Of a stretch of 64,000 nt of DNA, positions 11,075 through 20,027 are shown one piece after another. How positions within the stretch are numbered: position 1 is the stretch's first letter; every line of letters starts with the position of its first letter. The position numbers were made by a program, and so were the translations under genes. The notes beneath the pieces were generated by a model. The model was not told where the DNA came from. It ran no database searches and saw only the letters and a list, made by a program, of their open reading frames with translations. Source of the stretch: Myxococcus virescens (lineage in GTDB: Bacteria > Myxococcota > Myxococcia > Myxococcales > Myxococcaceae); assembly GCF_900101905.1 (NCBI RefSeq), contig NZ_FNAJ01000009.1, forward strand, positions 21,060 to 85,059, given 5' to 3'.

Positions 11075-12509
11075 TCAGCCAATCACCCTCACTCCAATCT
11101 CCGTGCCACCCCGGCGCTCGGGCGCACGCTCTCGCTGGCATGCAAGGGCTACGGCCCAGAACTTGTCCGCGTGCCCGCGGTTGCTGCGCTCGGCGTCGAA
11201 GGACACCTTCCCCGAGGGCAGCACGCGCCGCTTGATGGAGTGAATCTGCCCGACAAGCTCACGCTGGCGCGGCAGGGTGACGTCGCGGCGCTGGAGGAGA
11301 ATCTTGAAGTCGGTGGCCCAGCGCTCCTTGGCCTCGTTGGTGAAGTTCTCCTCCACCACCTGGGGGAAGTCGCGGGCGAGGTTCTCGGCGAGGTTCATGC
11401 CGATGCCGCTGCGGTCGACGGAGAGGCGCGCCACTGGCAGGACGGAGAGGAGGCGCCGCAGGTGCGCCTCCTGCTCCGCGAAGGGCACGCCCTCGAAGCT
11501 GCGCAGCATGCGGCACGTGAAGCGCCCACCCGTCTCCTCGAAGACGGCCAGCTCCGAGCGGTCTCTGGTGCGACCCACATCGAAGCCCGCGACCAGGCGC
11601 CCCTGGGGCACGGGCACGTCGGAAGCGTCCTGGGCCAGCGGCAGCTCGTCGGTGGTGCATGGGAGGATGAGCTCGTAGGGGAGGAAGCTGTAGGACTCGT
11701 CGACGTAAAAGGCATTCGAACTCCTGCTGAAAGTCCTCCTGGGGCAGGGAGTCGAACTGCTCGGTGAGGACAGGGCGCCCGAAGCGAGCGACGCGCTCCT
11801 CGGTGGACATGAGAGGGGCCTCCACTGCGGCGCGCCTCACGTCCAGGCTGAAGAAGCGGCACAGCCACCAGGGCACGTGCTGGCGGGTGTGGTGCGGGTA
11901 CTTGCGCAGCTCCTGGGTGTCTATCTCCCAAAAAATGCCGCGCCGGCCGAGCGGGGTGCTGCCCCCTGTGAGTTGCCCATGCGAGCGTAGGATGAGGGCG
12001 GTGCTGCCTGTATAGACTTCGCGGTCGTTGACCAGGTGCGCCAGCTCGTCGAGGTAGACATCGCCGCGCTTGCCGCGCGGAGGCTTGGCGGGAACGGAGA
12101 TGATGCGCGAGAGGCGCCGGCCCTTGGCGTTGGACTCGAAGGCCAGCTCCGTCTTCGCGTCGGTGACGAGCTTCTTCTGGTAGGCGAGCGGCAGCTCCTC
12201 GTACACCTGCCGGGCGATGAGCACCTTCTCCACCGCGTCCGAGAGGTTGTACGAGACGAAGACGGCCGTGTGGCCGTCGCGCAGGTGGCAGCGGGCGAGG
12301 GCCTCGAGGGCGAAGAGGAAAGAGAAGCCCACCTGGCGGCTCTTCGCCACCCACCTGAATCGGGAGCGGTTGCCGAGAAAGGACTGCTGGTACGGCTCCA
12401 GCACCACGGGTTCGTTGTCGTACTGGCACAGCCCGGAGATGAAGCCCGCCTCGGTGGCGAGCCACTGGGTGAGGTCGTCCTCGGTGCGCTTGACGATGCC
12501 GAGCGTCAC
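11075..12509 (-). pseudogene. Phage terminase large subunit, frameshifted
   Basis: The N-terminal ATPase part reads from GTG 12509 with a Walker A-like AKSRQVGFS, and Walker [12 protein letters not shown], then runs out of frame after DFQQEFEC at about 11710. The C-terminal nuclease part is intact in another frame: [38 protein letters not shown] and [12 protein letters not shown] carry the three metal-binding acidic residues. Restoring two lost bases (TGC GCC TTT) at 11706-11715 would rejoin a protein of about 478 residues, the normal size for Mu gp28-type terminases. As written the motor is broken, unless the base call is wrong. Confidence 0.85.
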
Positions 12510-12520
12510 GGTGTCCTCCT

Positions 12521-13057
12521 TCAGCCGAGGCCGACGGTCATCGACGAGGAACGCGCGGCATCCTCCAGGACGCCGAGCACCTCGGGCTGCCAGAGGAGCT
12601 GGTAGGCGGAATGGTCCTGGAGGGTGCGAGGGACGGCCTCGGCGTAGTCCTGGCCCGCGTCCGTCAGCTCCCACTCTTCGTGCTCGTTGCGCCGCTGGAG
12701 GCCGCATGCCTCCAGGCGGAGGTTCATCTTCCTGGCGGAAAGCCCCACCTTCTGGCCGAGCTGCGTGGCGGTGAGCCGCGCGGGTGGCTCGGCGGCGGCC
12801 GACAGCCCCCTGCGATGGGGCTCCATCGTCAGCCCCGTGTCCGTGTGGATGGCGTCGAGCGCGCGGGCCGCTGCCAGCTCCGGCGTGAGGCCCGGGATGA
12901 ACGAAGCGAGCGTCCTGGCCACTTCCAGGTGGGCCAGCACCAGGTCCTGGAGCGGTGAGACGGGGGCCAGGCGTGGCTGTGGTGACGGAGCACCTGACGC
13001 CGTGTGGCTGCCCGTCTTGCGGTGTGCCTCGAAGTTGAAATGGGCCAGCGGATGCAC
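12521..13057 (-). CDS. Antirepressor/HTH-type phage regulator
   Basis: A 178-residue protein from GTG 13057, with AGAGGAG about eight bases upstream. Residues 90-165 hold a helix-turn-helix ([20 protein letters not shown]) followed by LTDAGQDYA and [10 protein letters not shown], the layout of the phage antirepressor (KilA-C/ANT-like) C-terminal domain, where a winged helix is followed by an 'xxW...V' segment. The N-terminal half is helical. It is 11 bases ahead of the terminase gene. A role in regulation or as a small terminase partner are both possible. Confidence 0.6.
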   Translation of the reverse strand: MHPLAHFNFEAHRKTGSHTASGAPSPQPRLAPVSPLQDLVLAHLEVARTLASFIPGLTPELAAARALDAIHTDTGLTMEPHRRGLSAAAEPPARLTATQLGQKVGLSARKMNLRLEACGLQRRNEHEEWELTDAGQDYAEAVPRTLQDHSAYQLLWQPEVLGVLEDAARSSSMTVGLG

Positions 13058-13186
13058 AGCGACTCCTCTTGGGGAAATGCCGAGGCCGCGCGGGGCCCGG
13101 CTCAAGAATGCACAGCGTGGTTAATGACTTGTCTTGTGGGGGCGACAGAGCGCGTATGGCCGCGTCCTCTTCACGAAGGAGTCGCC

Positions 13187-13801
13187 ATGTCTGCCTATGC
13201 CGCTGTCGCCCGCCCACCGCGTACCCTTACGGAGAAGGAGGTGGCGCTGCTCTTGCGTGCCACGGGGTTGCACCGGGATGGATTCCGGGACCACTGCCTT
13301 TACAGCCTTGCGCTGGCCTCGGGCTTGCGTGAGCACGAGTTGGTCGCCCTCAACATCGGCGACGTCTTCGACGAGCGCGGGCGCGCACGCCGGCACGTGA
13401 CGCTGACCGTCTTCAAGGGCAGCCGCAGGCACCCGGGCCCCCAGGAAGTCGTCCTCTCGGACACGGTGCGTGCGAAGCTGGAGAAGTTGCTGCGCCTCAA
13501 GCGCGCGCAGGGGCACGACGTGGGGCCCCAGGCGCCGCTCTTCCTGAGCCGCAAGGGCCTGCGCCTGTCCACGCGGCAGGTGCGCCACGGCTTCGCGGTG
13601 TGGCAGGAGCGCGCGGGCCTGGAGCGGCACCTGAGCTTCCACGCCGTGCGCCACACCGCATGCACCGGGGTGTACCGGCGGACGAAGGACATCCGCCTCA
13701 CTCAGAAGTTCGCGAGGCAGCGAAGCATCGACTCCACCGTCATCTACACGCACCCCTCGGATGACGAGCTGGTGCGCGTGACGAACGACTTGCCCTGCTG
13801 A
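13187..13801 (+). CDS. Tyrosine recombinase, catalytic domain only
   Basis: A 204-residue XerC/D-like recombinase. Catalytic residues: Arg in SGLREHELV, His-x2-Arg in HAVRHTA, and the nucleophile Tyr in [12 protein letters not shown]. Start at ATG 13187 with GAAGGAG before it. It lacks the usual N-terminal SAM-like arm-binding/core-binding domain of about 90 residues: only a short leader precedes the catalytic domain. It is transcribed against the surrounding late genes and sits between the antirepressor and the small-terminase candidate. Integration, excision or dimer resolution are possible roles. Confidence 0.85.
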   Translation: MSAYAAVARPPRTLTEKEVALLLRATGLHRDGFRDHCLYSLALASGLREHELVALNIGDVFDERGRARRHVTLTVFKGSRRHPGPQEVVLSDTVRAKLEKLLRLKRAQGHDVGPQAPLFLSRKGLRLSTRQVRHGFAVWQERAGLERHLSFHAVRHTACTGVYRRTKDIRLTQKFARQRSIDSTVIYTHPSDDELVRVTNDLPC

Positions 13802-13925
13802 TGGGGCACGCCGCCTCCGCGCTGAGCGCCCGCGAGAGCCCCTGGTTGGGCCGTGGTGCCGCGCGGAGGCGGTGAGGGGCGGCTGTGCGCGGAGCCCGCG
13901 CGGACCGCCCCAGGCGCATCCGGGG

Positions 13926-14831
13926 AAAGTGAACGGCGCGAAGCGTTCACTTACCGAGCGCAAATGAACAGGGGAGGGGTGTTCACTTTTTCGGAGATGA
14001 CTCCCTCGAAAAGGGCCCCAGGTACACGCCCCGGCGGCGAGGCCCACACGAAAAAACGCACCACCCCCCACCCTGGCGTCAGGGGTAGGCGGGGTAGGCG
14101 TGCTGGCGTCATCGGTAGGCATGGTGGCGCCCGGCCGGAGCAGGCGGTGAAGGTGACTGGGGAGGAGCTGGGCCGCGCGACGGGCGGCAGGTGGCGCCAA
14201 CCTGGGGAAAGCGGCCATGGGCCTCGGCGCTTCGGCCCCTCATGAGGCCTCGTAAGCGCGCGAAACAGCGTGGGGGCGGTGACGCCGAATGGCCGCCTTT
14301 ACCTATTTTCGGCCATTCGGCTCGGCCCTGGTAACGGCACGCGCGCCCAGGTGCGCGCGGGGCGGAGTGTGGGGGCACGGAGGGCGTGGCTCGGAGTCGT
14401 GGGGCTCACGAGGAGGACAAAGGCCTGCGGCCCGAAGCGCTGGGGGACACGCGCGCACGAAAGGGGCGTCACGCGGCGACAGGCGCGGCGCGCGGGGCTG
14501 ACAGGGGGCGCGCGCCAGGTGGGCCACGTGGCGGCCAGCGGGGCTTCGGCGGGGAACGGGCAAACGGGCCGGGGAAGTGAACGGCGCGCAGGAGTCCGGC
14601 CCGCTGGACGGAGTGTGCTTCCGGGCCCGAATTATGGCCCGGAGCGATACCGCGGCGCTCGAGCACCTGGTGGCTGTTCGCCCCAACCTCGCGAAACTAC
14701 GGGGGCTGTGGCGCCAGGCGTGTGCATCCGCGCGCCAGGTGGAGCTCCCGGGGGAAAGTGAACGGGCGTGGCCTGGCCCGGCGAAAGTGAACGGCGAAAC
14801 TGAACGCGAAAAGTGTCCGTTCACTTACCGG
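13926..14831. repeat. AAAGTGAACGG box family
   Basis: Copies at 13926-13936, 14574-14585 (GAAGTGAACGGC), 14755-14765, 14784-14794 and 14797-14807 (one mismatch), with opposite-strand copies at 13944-13952, 13980-13990 and 14817-14825. The boxes at 13926 and 13944 form a near-palindrome, and CGTTCACTTACCG occurs at both ends of the region (13944 and 14818). They look like operator or iteron sites. Confidence 0.7.
14416..14450 (-). promoter_or_regulatory. Dispersed element, copy C
   Basis: Minus-strand copy with GTGTCCCCC at one end and AGGCCTTTGTC at the other; the internal spacer is three bases longer and more diverged than in copies A, B and D. It lies inside the long repeat-rich intergenic region and points toward the antirepressor/terminase genes. 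Assignment rests on similarity to the other copies. Confidence 0.45.
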
Positions 14832-14840
14832 AGGGCGCTT

Positions 14841-15818
14841 TCAGACGGGGTCGGCGGGGGCCGCGACGCCCGTTGGAGGCGCCACGACTGCGTCGGCCTT
14901 GGGGCTTTCCGGGGCGGCTGTGTCGAGGTCCTCGTCGTCGCTACTCGACACCTCGGCGTCCACCTCGCCGCGCTCGGCGGGCGTCGTCTCCCGCGCGGCG
15001 CGCAGGGCCTGGGCGTGCCGGGCCTGCAAGCCCTCCAACGAGAAGGAGGCGTGCAGCTCCTGGCGAGAGTCGGCGCCGCCCATGAGGTACTCCTTCAGTC
15101 TCACGAGGGTGTTGAAGTCGGTGGGGTTGTCGACGCGCACGCGGCCTTCGGCGAGCGCCTCCTCGAAGCCGAGGAGGTAGCCGTCAATCATCTTCAGGGC
15201 GTCGTCCTTGGAGACGGCGATGGCGGTGGCGCGCAGTTCAATCAGCTTCTGGTCCGCTTTGGTGGCGATGCGCGTCTTGGCCTCCTCGCGGCGGCGCAGG
15301 CAGTTGTGCTCCCTGGAGTAGTTGGCGACGAGGGAGGTGGCGACGCCGAAGCGCTCGGCCAACTCGCGGTACGAGGCATAGGACGTCATGGTGGAGCCGT
15401 TGGGCAGCGTCTTCACGTCGCCGAAGACGAGGGCCTTGTCCAACTCGTGGCGCGGGAGCGCGGGCTCCTCGGACTTGCGGGGGCGGCCCGTCTTGCGCTT
15501 CGGAGGAGGAGGCGTCTCGTCCGGCGTGGGCGTCTCTTTCAACGCGAGCGTCTCGGCCGGCTGCTGGCCCGCGGCGAGGAGGCGTTTGCGGCGGCCGAGG
15601 CAGTCGTGCTGCTGGGCGTACCTGGCGACGGCGCTGTGGGCGACCCCGAAGCGCTCGGCCAGCTCGCGCAAGGAGGGGAAGCGGCGCTTCACACGTCCCC
15701 GCGTGGTGGGCACCTCCTCGCCTACCACGAGGAGCCTGTCCACCTCGTCATGCGGTAGCCGAGGGCCTTCGGACTTCGTGGGGCGCCCCAGCTTCTTGAG
15801 GGGCTTCTTCTGGGCCAT
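14841..15818 (-). CDS. DNA-binding protein with duplicated HTH, small-terminase candidate
   Basis: A 325-residue protein with an internal duplication: two AT-hook-like motifs (LGRPTKSEGP near residue 10, TGRPRKSEEP near 110), each followed by a helix-turn-helix (LRELAERFGVAHSAVARY and YRELAERFGVATSLVANY). Residues 180-260 are helical with FNTLVRLKEYLMGGADSRQE, a pattern I associate with phage small terminase subunits; the C-terminus is acidic. The next phage gene on this strand is the antirepressor, then the large terminase. Small terminase is the favoured role; a regulator is the alternative. Confidence 0.6.
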   Translation of the reverse strand: MAQKKPLKKLGRPTKSEGPRLPHDEVDRLLVVGEEVPTTRGRVKRRFPSLRELAERFGVAHSAVARYAQQHDCLGRRKRLLAAGQQPAETLALKETPTPDETPPPPKRKTGRPRKSEEPALPRHELDKALVFGDVKTLPNGSTMTSYASYRELAERFGVATSLVANYSREHNCLRRREEAKTRIATKADQKLIELRATAIAVSKDDALKMIDGYLLGFEEALAEGRVRVDNPTDFNTLVRLKEYLMGGADSRQELHASFSLEGLQARHAQALRAARETTPAERGEVDAEVSSSDDEDLDTAAPESPKADAVVAPPTGVAAPADPV

Positions 15819-15826
15819 GCCTTCCC

Positions 15827-16636
15827 TCAGCAGCCTCCGGGGGGCGGTGCTGCGGCGTCCACGTCTTGGGTGCGCAGGCGCTGCATCAGCCGCGTGCGCT
15901 GGCGCTTCAGCCGCTGGTACGTCCTCTCGGCCTCGGCGGCGTCACCTTCGACGAGACGGCTGACGTAGGCGCGCAGCTTCTCGCGCCGGACGACGGTGGC
16001 CATCAGGACTTCGACGTCGCTGCGAGGCAGGGTGGCCCGGGCGAGGTGTACCAGCACCGCATCCCTCCGCACGAAGCTCCGCCGGACGTTGGGCCGCCTG
16101 GGACTCTCCACCGGCGTGGCGGGCCGAGCGTCGGGCAACCACGCGGCGAGCTGCTGGGGCGTGTACCTGTCGTGCTGCTCCGCGCGCTCCTTGCGCAGGT
16201 ACCGGAACACCTCGCGCGCCGTCTGCTGGCGCAGCCGGACTGCCGTCCAGTCCTGCCAGCGGGGGAGGGGGAAGTTGCGTGCGACGGAGAGGAAGGTGGC
16301 GAGGACGAGCTGGTCCAGGTCCTCCTTGGGCACGCCGTTGCTGTGGAGGCGGCGGCGCAGGTGGCGCAACATGGGGGCGTAGGCGGAGGCGAGGGCCGCC
16401 GTCCACGCGGTACTGGGGGAGTCCTGCATTTCGGCCACCAGGGCCCGGGTGAGGGCTTCGCGCTCCGGGTAAGTCTCCTCGCGTGCGTCAGCCATGGCGG
16501 CCAGCACCGATTCGAGCGTGGCGTGGCGCGCGAAGGCGGGCCGCCGCGTGCGCGCAGCCGCGAAGACGGCCTGGTGCCGAGGTGCGAGCGCCTCCACACG
16601 CAGCAGGCCCAGGAGGTGGCCGAAGAAGTCTCTCAC
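15827..16636 (-). CDS. Sigma-70-like factor (sigma-like protein 1)
   Basis: A 269-residue protein. The stretch LRRRLHSNGVPKEDLDQLVLATFLSVARNF resembles ECF/sigma-70 region 2.1-2.2, and the C-terminus (LPRSDVEVLMATVV... RTYQRLKRQRTRLMQRLR) resembles region 4, with a helix-turn-helix ending in an R-rich recognition helix. GTG 16636 is chosen because it overlaps the upstream stop (GTGA), like most junctions here; a GTG at 16657 is possible. It would redirect host polymerase to phage promoters. Similarity is modest. Confidence 0.6.
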   Translation of the reverse strand: MRDFFGHLLGLLRVEALAPRHQAVFAAARTRRPAFARHATLESVLAAMADAREETYPEREALTRALVAEMQDSPSTAWTAALASAYAPMLRHLRRRLHSNGVPKEDLDQLVLATFLSVARNFPLPRWQDWTAVRLRQQTAREVFRYLRKERAEQHDRYTPQQLAAWLPDARPATPVESPRRPNVRRSFVRRDAVLVHLARATLPRSDVEVLMATVVRREKLRAYVSRLVEGDAAEAERTYQRLKRQRTRLMQRLRTQDVDAAAPPPGGC

Positions 16637-16971
16637 CGGGGGCGTGCCTCCCACCACTCGCGCACCAACTCCAAGAAGTCATCCAACTGCATGGTGACGA
16701 GGGGCGGTTGCCCGTCGTCCTTGCACACAGCCAGCGGCCACCGGCCCGGCGGGCACGTCTCCACCGCTTGGCGCATGGCCTCCCGGACATTGGTGCGCCG
16801 ATGGGCTTTCGATTCCACCCAGAAGCACGGCACCTCGACGTCCGGTACCTCTTCACCACTGCGGTATTGGAGGCCGCGGCGGATGAGGGCCTCCGGCATC
16901 GCCTCACGGAAGCGGTGGACGAGGGCGCGTTCCCAATCGGCACCCTTGCGACGGGAGGAGGCGCCGCTCAT
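16633..16971 (-). CDS. Holliday-junction-resolvase-like PD-(D/E)XK nuclease
   Basis: A 112-residue protein starting MSGASSRRKGADWERALV. The pattern G-x-x-x-E near residue 12, then PDVEVPCFWVESKAH around residue 45-60 gives E...PD...ExK, the catalytic core of small Hjc/VRR-type resolvases and phage nucleases. Its ATG overlaps the stop of the exonuclease gene (ATGA). It probably resolves branched replication or recombination intermediates before packaging. Confidence 0.7.
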   Translation of the reverse strand: MSGASSRRKGADWERALVHRFREAMPEALIRRGLQYRSGEEVPDVEVPCFWVESKAHRRTNVREAMRQAVETCPPGRWPLAVCKDDGQPPLVTMQLDDFLELVREWWEARPR

Positions 16972-17627
16972 GAGACACCTCCCGACTCCTCTAGCAGCCG
17001 CTCCATGTGCCCGCCACGGGCCATGCGCACGGCGAGGCAGCGGGCCACCTCCAGCGCGCAGCGAGCGTCCGCCATGGCCCGGTGAGGCGTGGGCCGGTGG
17101 AGGCCGAAGCGCTTGGCCAGCGCGTTGAGGGAGAGAGACTCCACCTCGCCCGTGGCGAGCAGCGGCCACGCGAGGCTGGCGGTGTCGAGGCGGTGGTAGT
17201 CGACGGAGGGCAGGGGCAGCGCGGTGCGGCGGTAGCCCTCGGTGAGGAAGCCCCAGTCGAAGCTGGTGTTGTGGCCGGCCACGAGGGTGCCCGCCAGGAG
17301 CGGCGTCACGGTGGCCAAAACTTCCTGGAGCGGCAGCGCGTCCCGCCACTCCTCGTCGGAGTAGCCACACACAGCCAGGGCTTCGGGGTGGGCGTCGGCC
17401 AGCCGGGTGGGCTTCACGCGGGCCTCGTACTCCGCCAGCACCTTGAGGCTGCGGGCGTCGACGCGCAGCACGGCCACCTCCAGCACCTCGTGCCGGGAGG
17501 CGTCCAAGCCTGTCGTCTCCAAGTCAATGAAGGCGAGCGTCCGCAGGTGCTGCGGGATGCTCGGGAAGAGCGGCGGGGGGAGCGCAGAGACAGGGGTGGT
17601 GTCGGAAGCAGGGTGAGCGAGCAGCAC
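16968..17627 (-). CDS. DnaQ-like 3'-5' exonuclease (DEDDh)
   Basis: A 219-residue protein. ExoI: FIDLETTGLD (residues 33-42), ExoII: AGHNTSFDWGFL (about 117-128), ExoIII: HRAMADARCALEV (about 182-194), giving the four acidic residues plus the general-base His of the DEDDh family. GTG start at 17627 overlaps the TAG of the upstream nuclease by one base. It could act in phage DNA repair or host DNA degradation. The N-terminal 25 residues are Pro-rich and add nothing to the fold. Confidence 0.9.
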   Translation of the reverse strand: MLLAHPASDTTPVSALPPPLFPSIPQHLRTLAFIDLETTGLDASRHEVLEVAVLRVDARSLKVLAEYEARVKPTRLADAHPEALAVCGYSDEEWRDALPLQEVLATVTPLLAGTLVAGHNTSFDWGFLTEGYRRTALPLPSVDYHRLDTASLAWPLLATGEVESLSLNALAKRFGLHRPTPHRAMADARCALEVARCLAVRMARGGHMERLLEESGGVS

Positions 17628-18802
17628 TATGCGACCTCCTTGGCCCAGAAGCGGGGCGAGTGGTGTTTGGCGGCGAGGGAGTCCAGCTCGGCCTTGAGGA
17701 GCGCGACGCGCGCGGTGCCCAGGCGCTTGCCCGCGTCCTTCAGCAGCGCGTCGAGGGCCTTCTTGTCGACGCTGGCGAGGCGCTGCACCAACTCCTCACG
17801 GGGGAGGCCGGTGGCGCGGGCCAGCACCGCGACGGTAGGCTCCAGCGGGTAGTCGAGGCTGGTGGTGTTGAACATGCGGTAGCGCGTGCCGGCGAGGACG
17901 AGTTCGTCCTTCTCGGCGAGGTGGGCGCGGAGGACGTCCTCCAGCTCCGCCTTGCGCGCGCCGAGAATCTTCGCGAGGTGGGCGACTTCCTGGCGCTCCC
18001 GGGCGACGGACTCCAAGTCAGACGTGTCCTCGCAGACGACGTCACGCTGTCCTTCCAGCGCCTGGGCGTAGGCGGGGCAGTCGCGCCGGTGGTCGCAGTG
18101 CACGCAGTTGGGATTGAGGCGGGCGGGGAAGGACTCCGCCTTCTCCATCTGCTGGCCCAGCGTCTCGACGTAGGCGAGGGCGGCTTCCAACTGCTCCTCG
18201 GTGCGCGTTGTCTCCTGTCGCACGCCGTGGCGCAGCATCCACATGGACAGCCGCACCTTCTTCGCCCAGGGCCACACGCGGCGCGCGGCGAGGGCGTAGA
18301 GGCTGAGCTGGAGGCTGGAGTCCAGCTCCTCGCGGGTGAAGAGCTGGTAGTTGGACTTGTAGTCCATGACGTGGACTGTCTCGTCATCCACCCAGTCGAC
18401 GCGGTCGATGAAGCCCAGGACGGTGAAGGGCCCCACCGGCAGGCGGAACTCCTTTTCCACGGCGAGGATGTCGCGGGAGTCCACGCGGCCCTGCTGGCGG
18501 ACGAAGTCCCGGAGGATGCCGAGGCCCTGCTGGAAGAGGTCCAGGCCACTGAGGCCCGAGGCGGCCCACGCTTCACGGTAGAGCTGGAGGGCGCGCTCCT
18601 CGGAGAGCGGGCCCGCGTACTCGGTGTCGATGACTTCCTGGAGGAGCCGCTCAAGGACAGCGTGCAGCGCCTTCCCGAAGCTCAGGGGGATGCCGGGCTC
18701 GGCGGTGCGCTTGTCGAGGTAGTGGAGCTGGTAGGACAGCGGGCAGGCCTCGAAGCGGCTCAGCCGGCTGTATGACAAATGCTGGTTTCGCAGTCCGCTC
18801 AT
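17627..18802 (-). CDS. RecB/Cas4-family PD-(D/E)XK nuclease with Cys cluster
   Basis: A 391-residue protein. Residues 1-270 form a RecB-type nuclease: [15 protein letters not shown] with the first Cys, [13 protein letters not shown] (His), [21 protein letters not shown] (catalytic D...D-x-K) and QLSLYAL (Q-x3-Y). The Cys at about residue 20 and the three in [10 protein letters not shown] near 240 would bind an iron-sulfur cluster as in AddB/Cas4. The C-terminal 120 residues are helical and may bind partner proteins. Part of the replication/recombination arm with the exonuclease and resolvase. Confidence 0.85.
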   Translation of the reverse strand: MSGLRNQHLSYSRLSRFEACPLSYQLHYLDKRTAEPGIPLSFGKALHAVLERLLQEVIDTEYAGPLSEERALQLYREAWAASGLSGLDLFQQGLGILRDFVRQQGRVDSRDILAVEKEFRLPVGPFTVLGFIDRVDWVDDETVHVMDYKSNYQLFTREELDSSLQLSLYALAARRVWPWAKKVRLSMWMLRHGVRQETTRTEEQLEAALAYVETLGQQMEKAESFPARLNPNCVHCDHRRDCPAYAQALEGQRDVVCEDTSDLESVARERQEVAHLAKILGARKAELEDVLRAHLAEKDELVLAGTRYRMFNTTSLDYPLEPTVAVLARATGLPREELVQRLASVDKKALDALLKDAGKRLGTARVALLKAELDSLAAKHHSPRFWAKEVA

Positions 18803-18932
18803 GGAGTGGGCCTCCTGGCCGAAGCAGTGGCGTGTCGCGAGACAGTCATCACGCTCTTTTCGAGAGACACATCAAGTCGAAGCAGGCAGACAGAGAGGCC
18901 CCTTGCGTGTGTTTCACGGGCGGGGGGCACGC

Positions 18933-19553
18933 TCATGGCGACACCTCGTCCGCGGAGGCTTGCCGCTTCTCGAAGGACATGACGCGAGAGCCAGGGAAGG
19001 CAGACAGGACGCGCACCAGGGTGGCGGCGTGCTCGGGGGTGAGCTCCTTTCGGGCCTGGCCGGTATAGGCCGGCACGAGCCACACCTCGCCGTAGGTTTC
19101 CGAGGCGAAGCACACCTCAGTACCGAGGGACTTGAAGCTGGCGATGTCCTCGTCGGTCAGGCCGCGCAGGGCGGAGAGCGGGGACTCTGCGTGCGCCGCG
19201 TCCAGCTCCTTCACATCGGGAGACGGAGCTGGTGGCGCGGGCTTGGAGGCGGGGGCTGGGGCGAGCTTCTTCGAGCCGGCCTCGCTCAGCGGAAGCCCGA
19301 AGAGATCCACCGCAGCCGGGGCAGGCTTCGCCGGAGGCACGGGGACAGGCGGCGCGGCCACGTCACGACGGGGGCGGGCCTGCCGGTTCACCTTCAGCCA
19401 CTCGGTGCAGGTACCCACGCCGGGCAGGGTGCAGCCACCGCCATGCCGGTAGTGCAGGCAGTGGTTGCCCTCGCCGCGGACATAGGCTTCGCACGTCACG
19501 CCAGGCGGGCGTTGTTGAGCAGGGGTGGGCGGGAGGTGGTGTGTAAGGGCCAT
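18933..19553 (-). CDS. Phage protein with N-terminal Cys cluster, unknown
   Basis: A 206-residue protein. Residues 18-50 hold Cys and His (VTCEAYVRGEGNHCLHYRH, then CTLPGVGTCTEW) that could bind zinc or an iron-sulfur cluster. A Pro/Ala-rich linker (residues 60-120) leads to a compact C-terminal domain (LRGLTDEDIASFKSLGTEVC, FASETYGEVWLVPAY). First gene of the minus-strand arm, with the paired control elements G and D upstream. No family is recognised. Confidence 0.65.
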   Translation of the reverse strand: MALTHHLPPTPAQQRPPGVTCEAYVRGEGNHCLHYRHGGGCTLPGVGTCTEWLKVNRQARPRRDVAAPPVPVPPAKPAPAAVDLFGLPLSEAGSKKLAPAPASKPAPPAPSPDVKELDAAHAESPLSALRGLTDEDIASFKSLGTEVCFASETYGEVWLVPAYTGQARKELTPEHAATLVRVLSAFPGSRVMSFEKRQASADEVSP

Positions 19554-19589
19554 GCGCGGAGGTCGGCGGCGCGTGTTTGCCGATACATC

Positions 19590-19622
19590 CTAAAAGCACC
19601 CCATCCCTTCGATTTGGGACAA
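19590..19622 (-). promoter_or_regulatory. Promoter-like element G
   Basis: Minus-strand TTGTCCCAAATCG, 10 bases, GTGCTTTTAG. The same two blocks at exactly the same spacing occur on the plus strand at 21889-21921. It ends 37 bases before the ATG at 19553, a natural promoter distance. The upstream block resembles the TGTCCCC part of the dispersed element, so both may be variants of one promoter class. Confidence 0.6.
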
Positions 19623-19687
19623 GAAATCTTTTTGCCCGATTTCTTTTTTGATTTTTCCGGGGCGAACGACACGCGGCCATAAGGCAG

Positions 19688-19720
19688 AGCAAAGGCCTCC
19701 GGCGCGATTTCGGGGACATG
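19688..19720 (-). promoter_or_regulatory. Dispersed element, copy D
   Basis: Minus-strand CATGTCCCCGAAATCG, 8 bases, AGGCCTTTG; nearly identical to copies A and B. It is about 65 bases upstream of element G, both pointing at the gene starting at 19553. Confidence 0.55.
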
Positions 19721-19730
19721 CCGTCACCGG

Positions 19731-20027
19731 GTGGCAGAAAGGTGGCAGCCGGTGGCAGGCACTTTTTGAAAGACTGCCACGAAATTCCCCAGTGAAAACA
19801 ACGGAGTGGCAGTGGTGGCAATGGTGGCAGTGTTTTTTGGGGTAATGCACCCTAGGGGGAGTGAGACTTCGATTCCCCTATTGAATAGTGCCATTCAAAT
19901 ATGCGCGCGCGTCACGTAGGGGTACCTGAAAAAAGACTGCCACCACTGCCACCAAGAGATAAGTTATTGAAAAGAAAGAAGAAAAAGGTGGCAGGTGGTA
20001 CTGCCACCCCTCTGCCACCCCTGCCAC
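19731..20027. other. Iteron array, candidate replication origin
   Basis: About 11 exact GTGGCAG heptamers within 300 bp: plus-strand copies at 19731, 19742, 19752, 19806, 19824 and 19988; minus-strand copies at 19774, 19937, 19946, 20001, 20012 and 20021. An AT-richer segment (TAAGTTATTGAAAAG at 19970-19984) lies inside. Iterated sites plus an AT-rich unwinding element at the boundary of the divergent arms are typical of phage/plasmid origins. The helicase and primase genes are 4-9 kb away on the plus arm. Confidence 0.65.

Larger units (their letters stand above)
13802..14840. other. Long intergenic region rich in short repeats
   Basis: About 1 kb without a convincing gene. It holds repeated AAAGTGAACGG boxes at both ends, an inverted repeat GAATGGCCG/CGGCCATTC at 14287-14318, a CCGGGCC/GGCCCGG pair at 14621-14642 and copy C of the dispersed element. 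This density of structure suggests a control region. Confidence 0.6.

Noticed and set aside
13802-14840. CRISPR-like array from repeated AAAGTGAACGG boxes
   Set aside because: Boxes are too short, irregularly spaced and in both orientations; there are no cas genes.
19590-19850. Small open frame with Cys-His-His repeats
   Set aside because: The repeats are a by-product of the GTGGCAG array read in one frame, not a real zinc protein.
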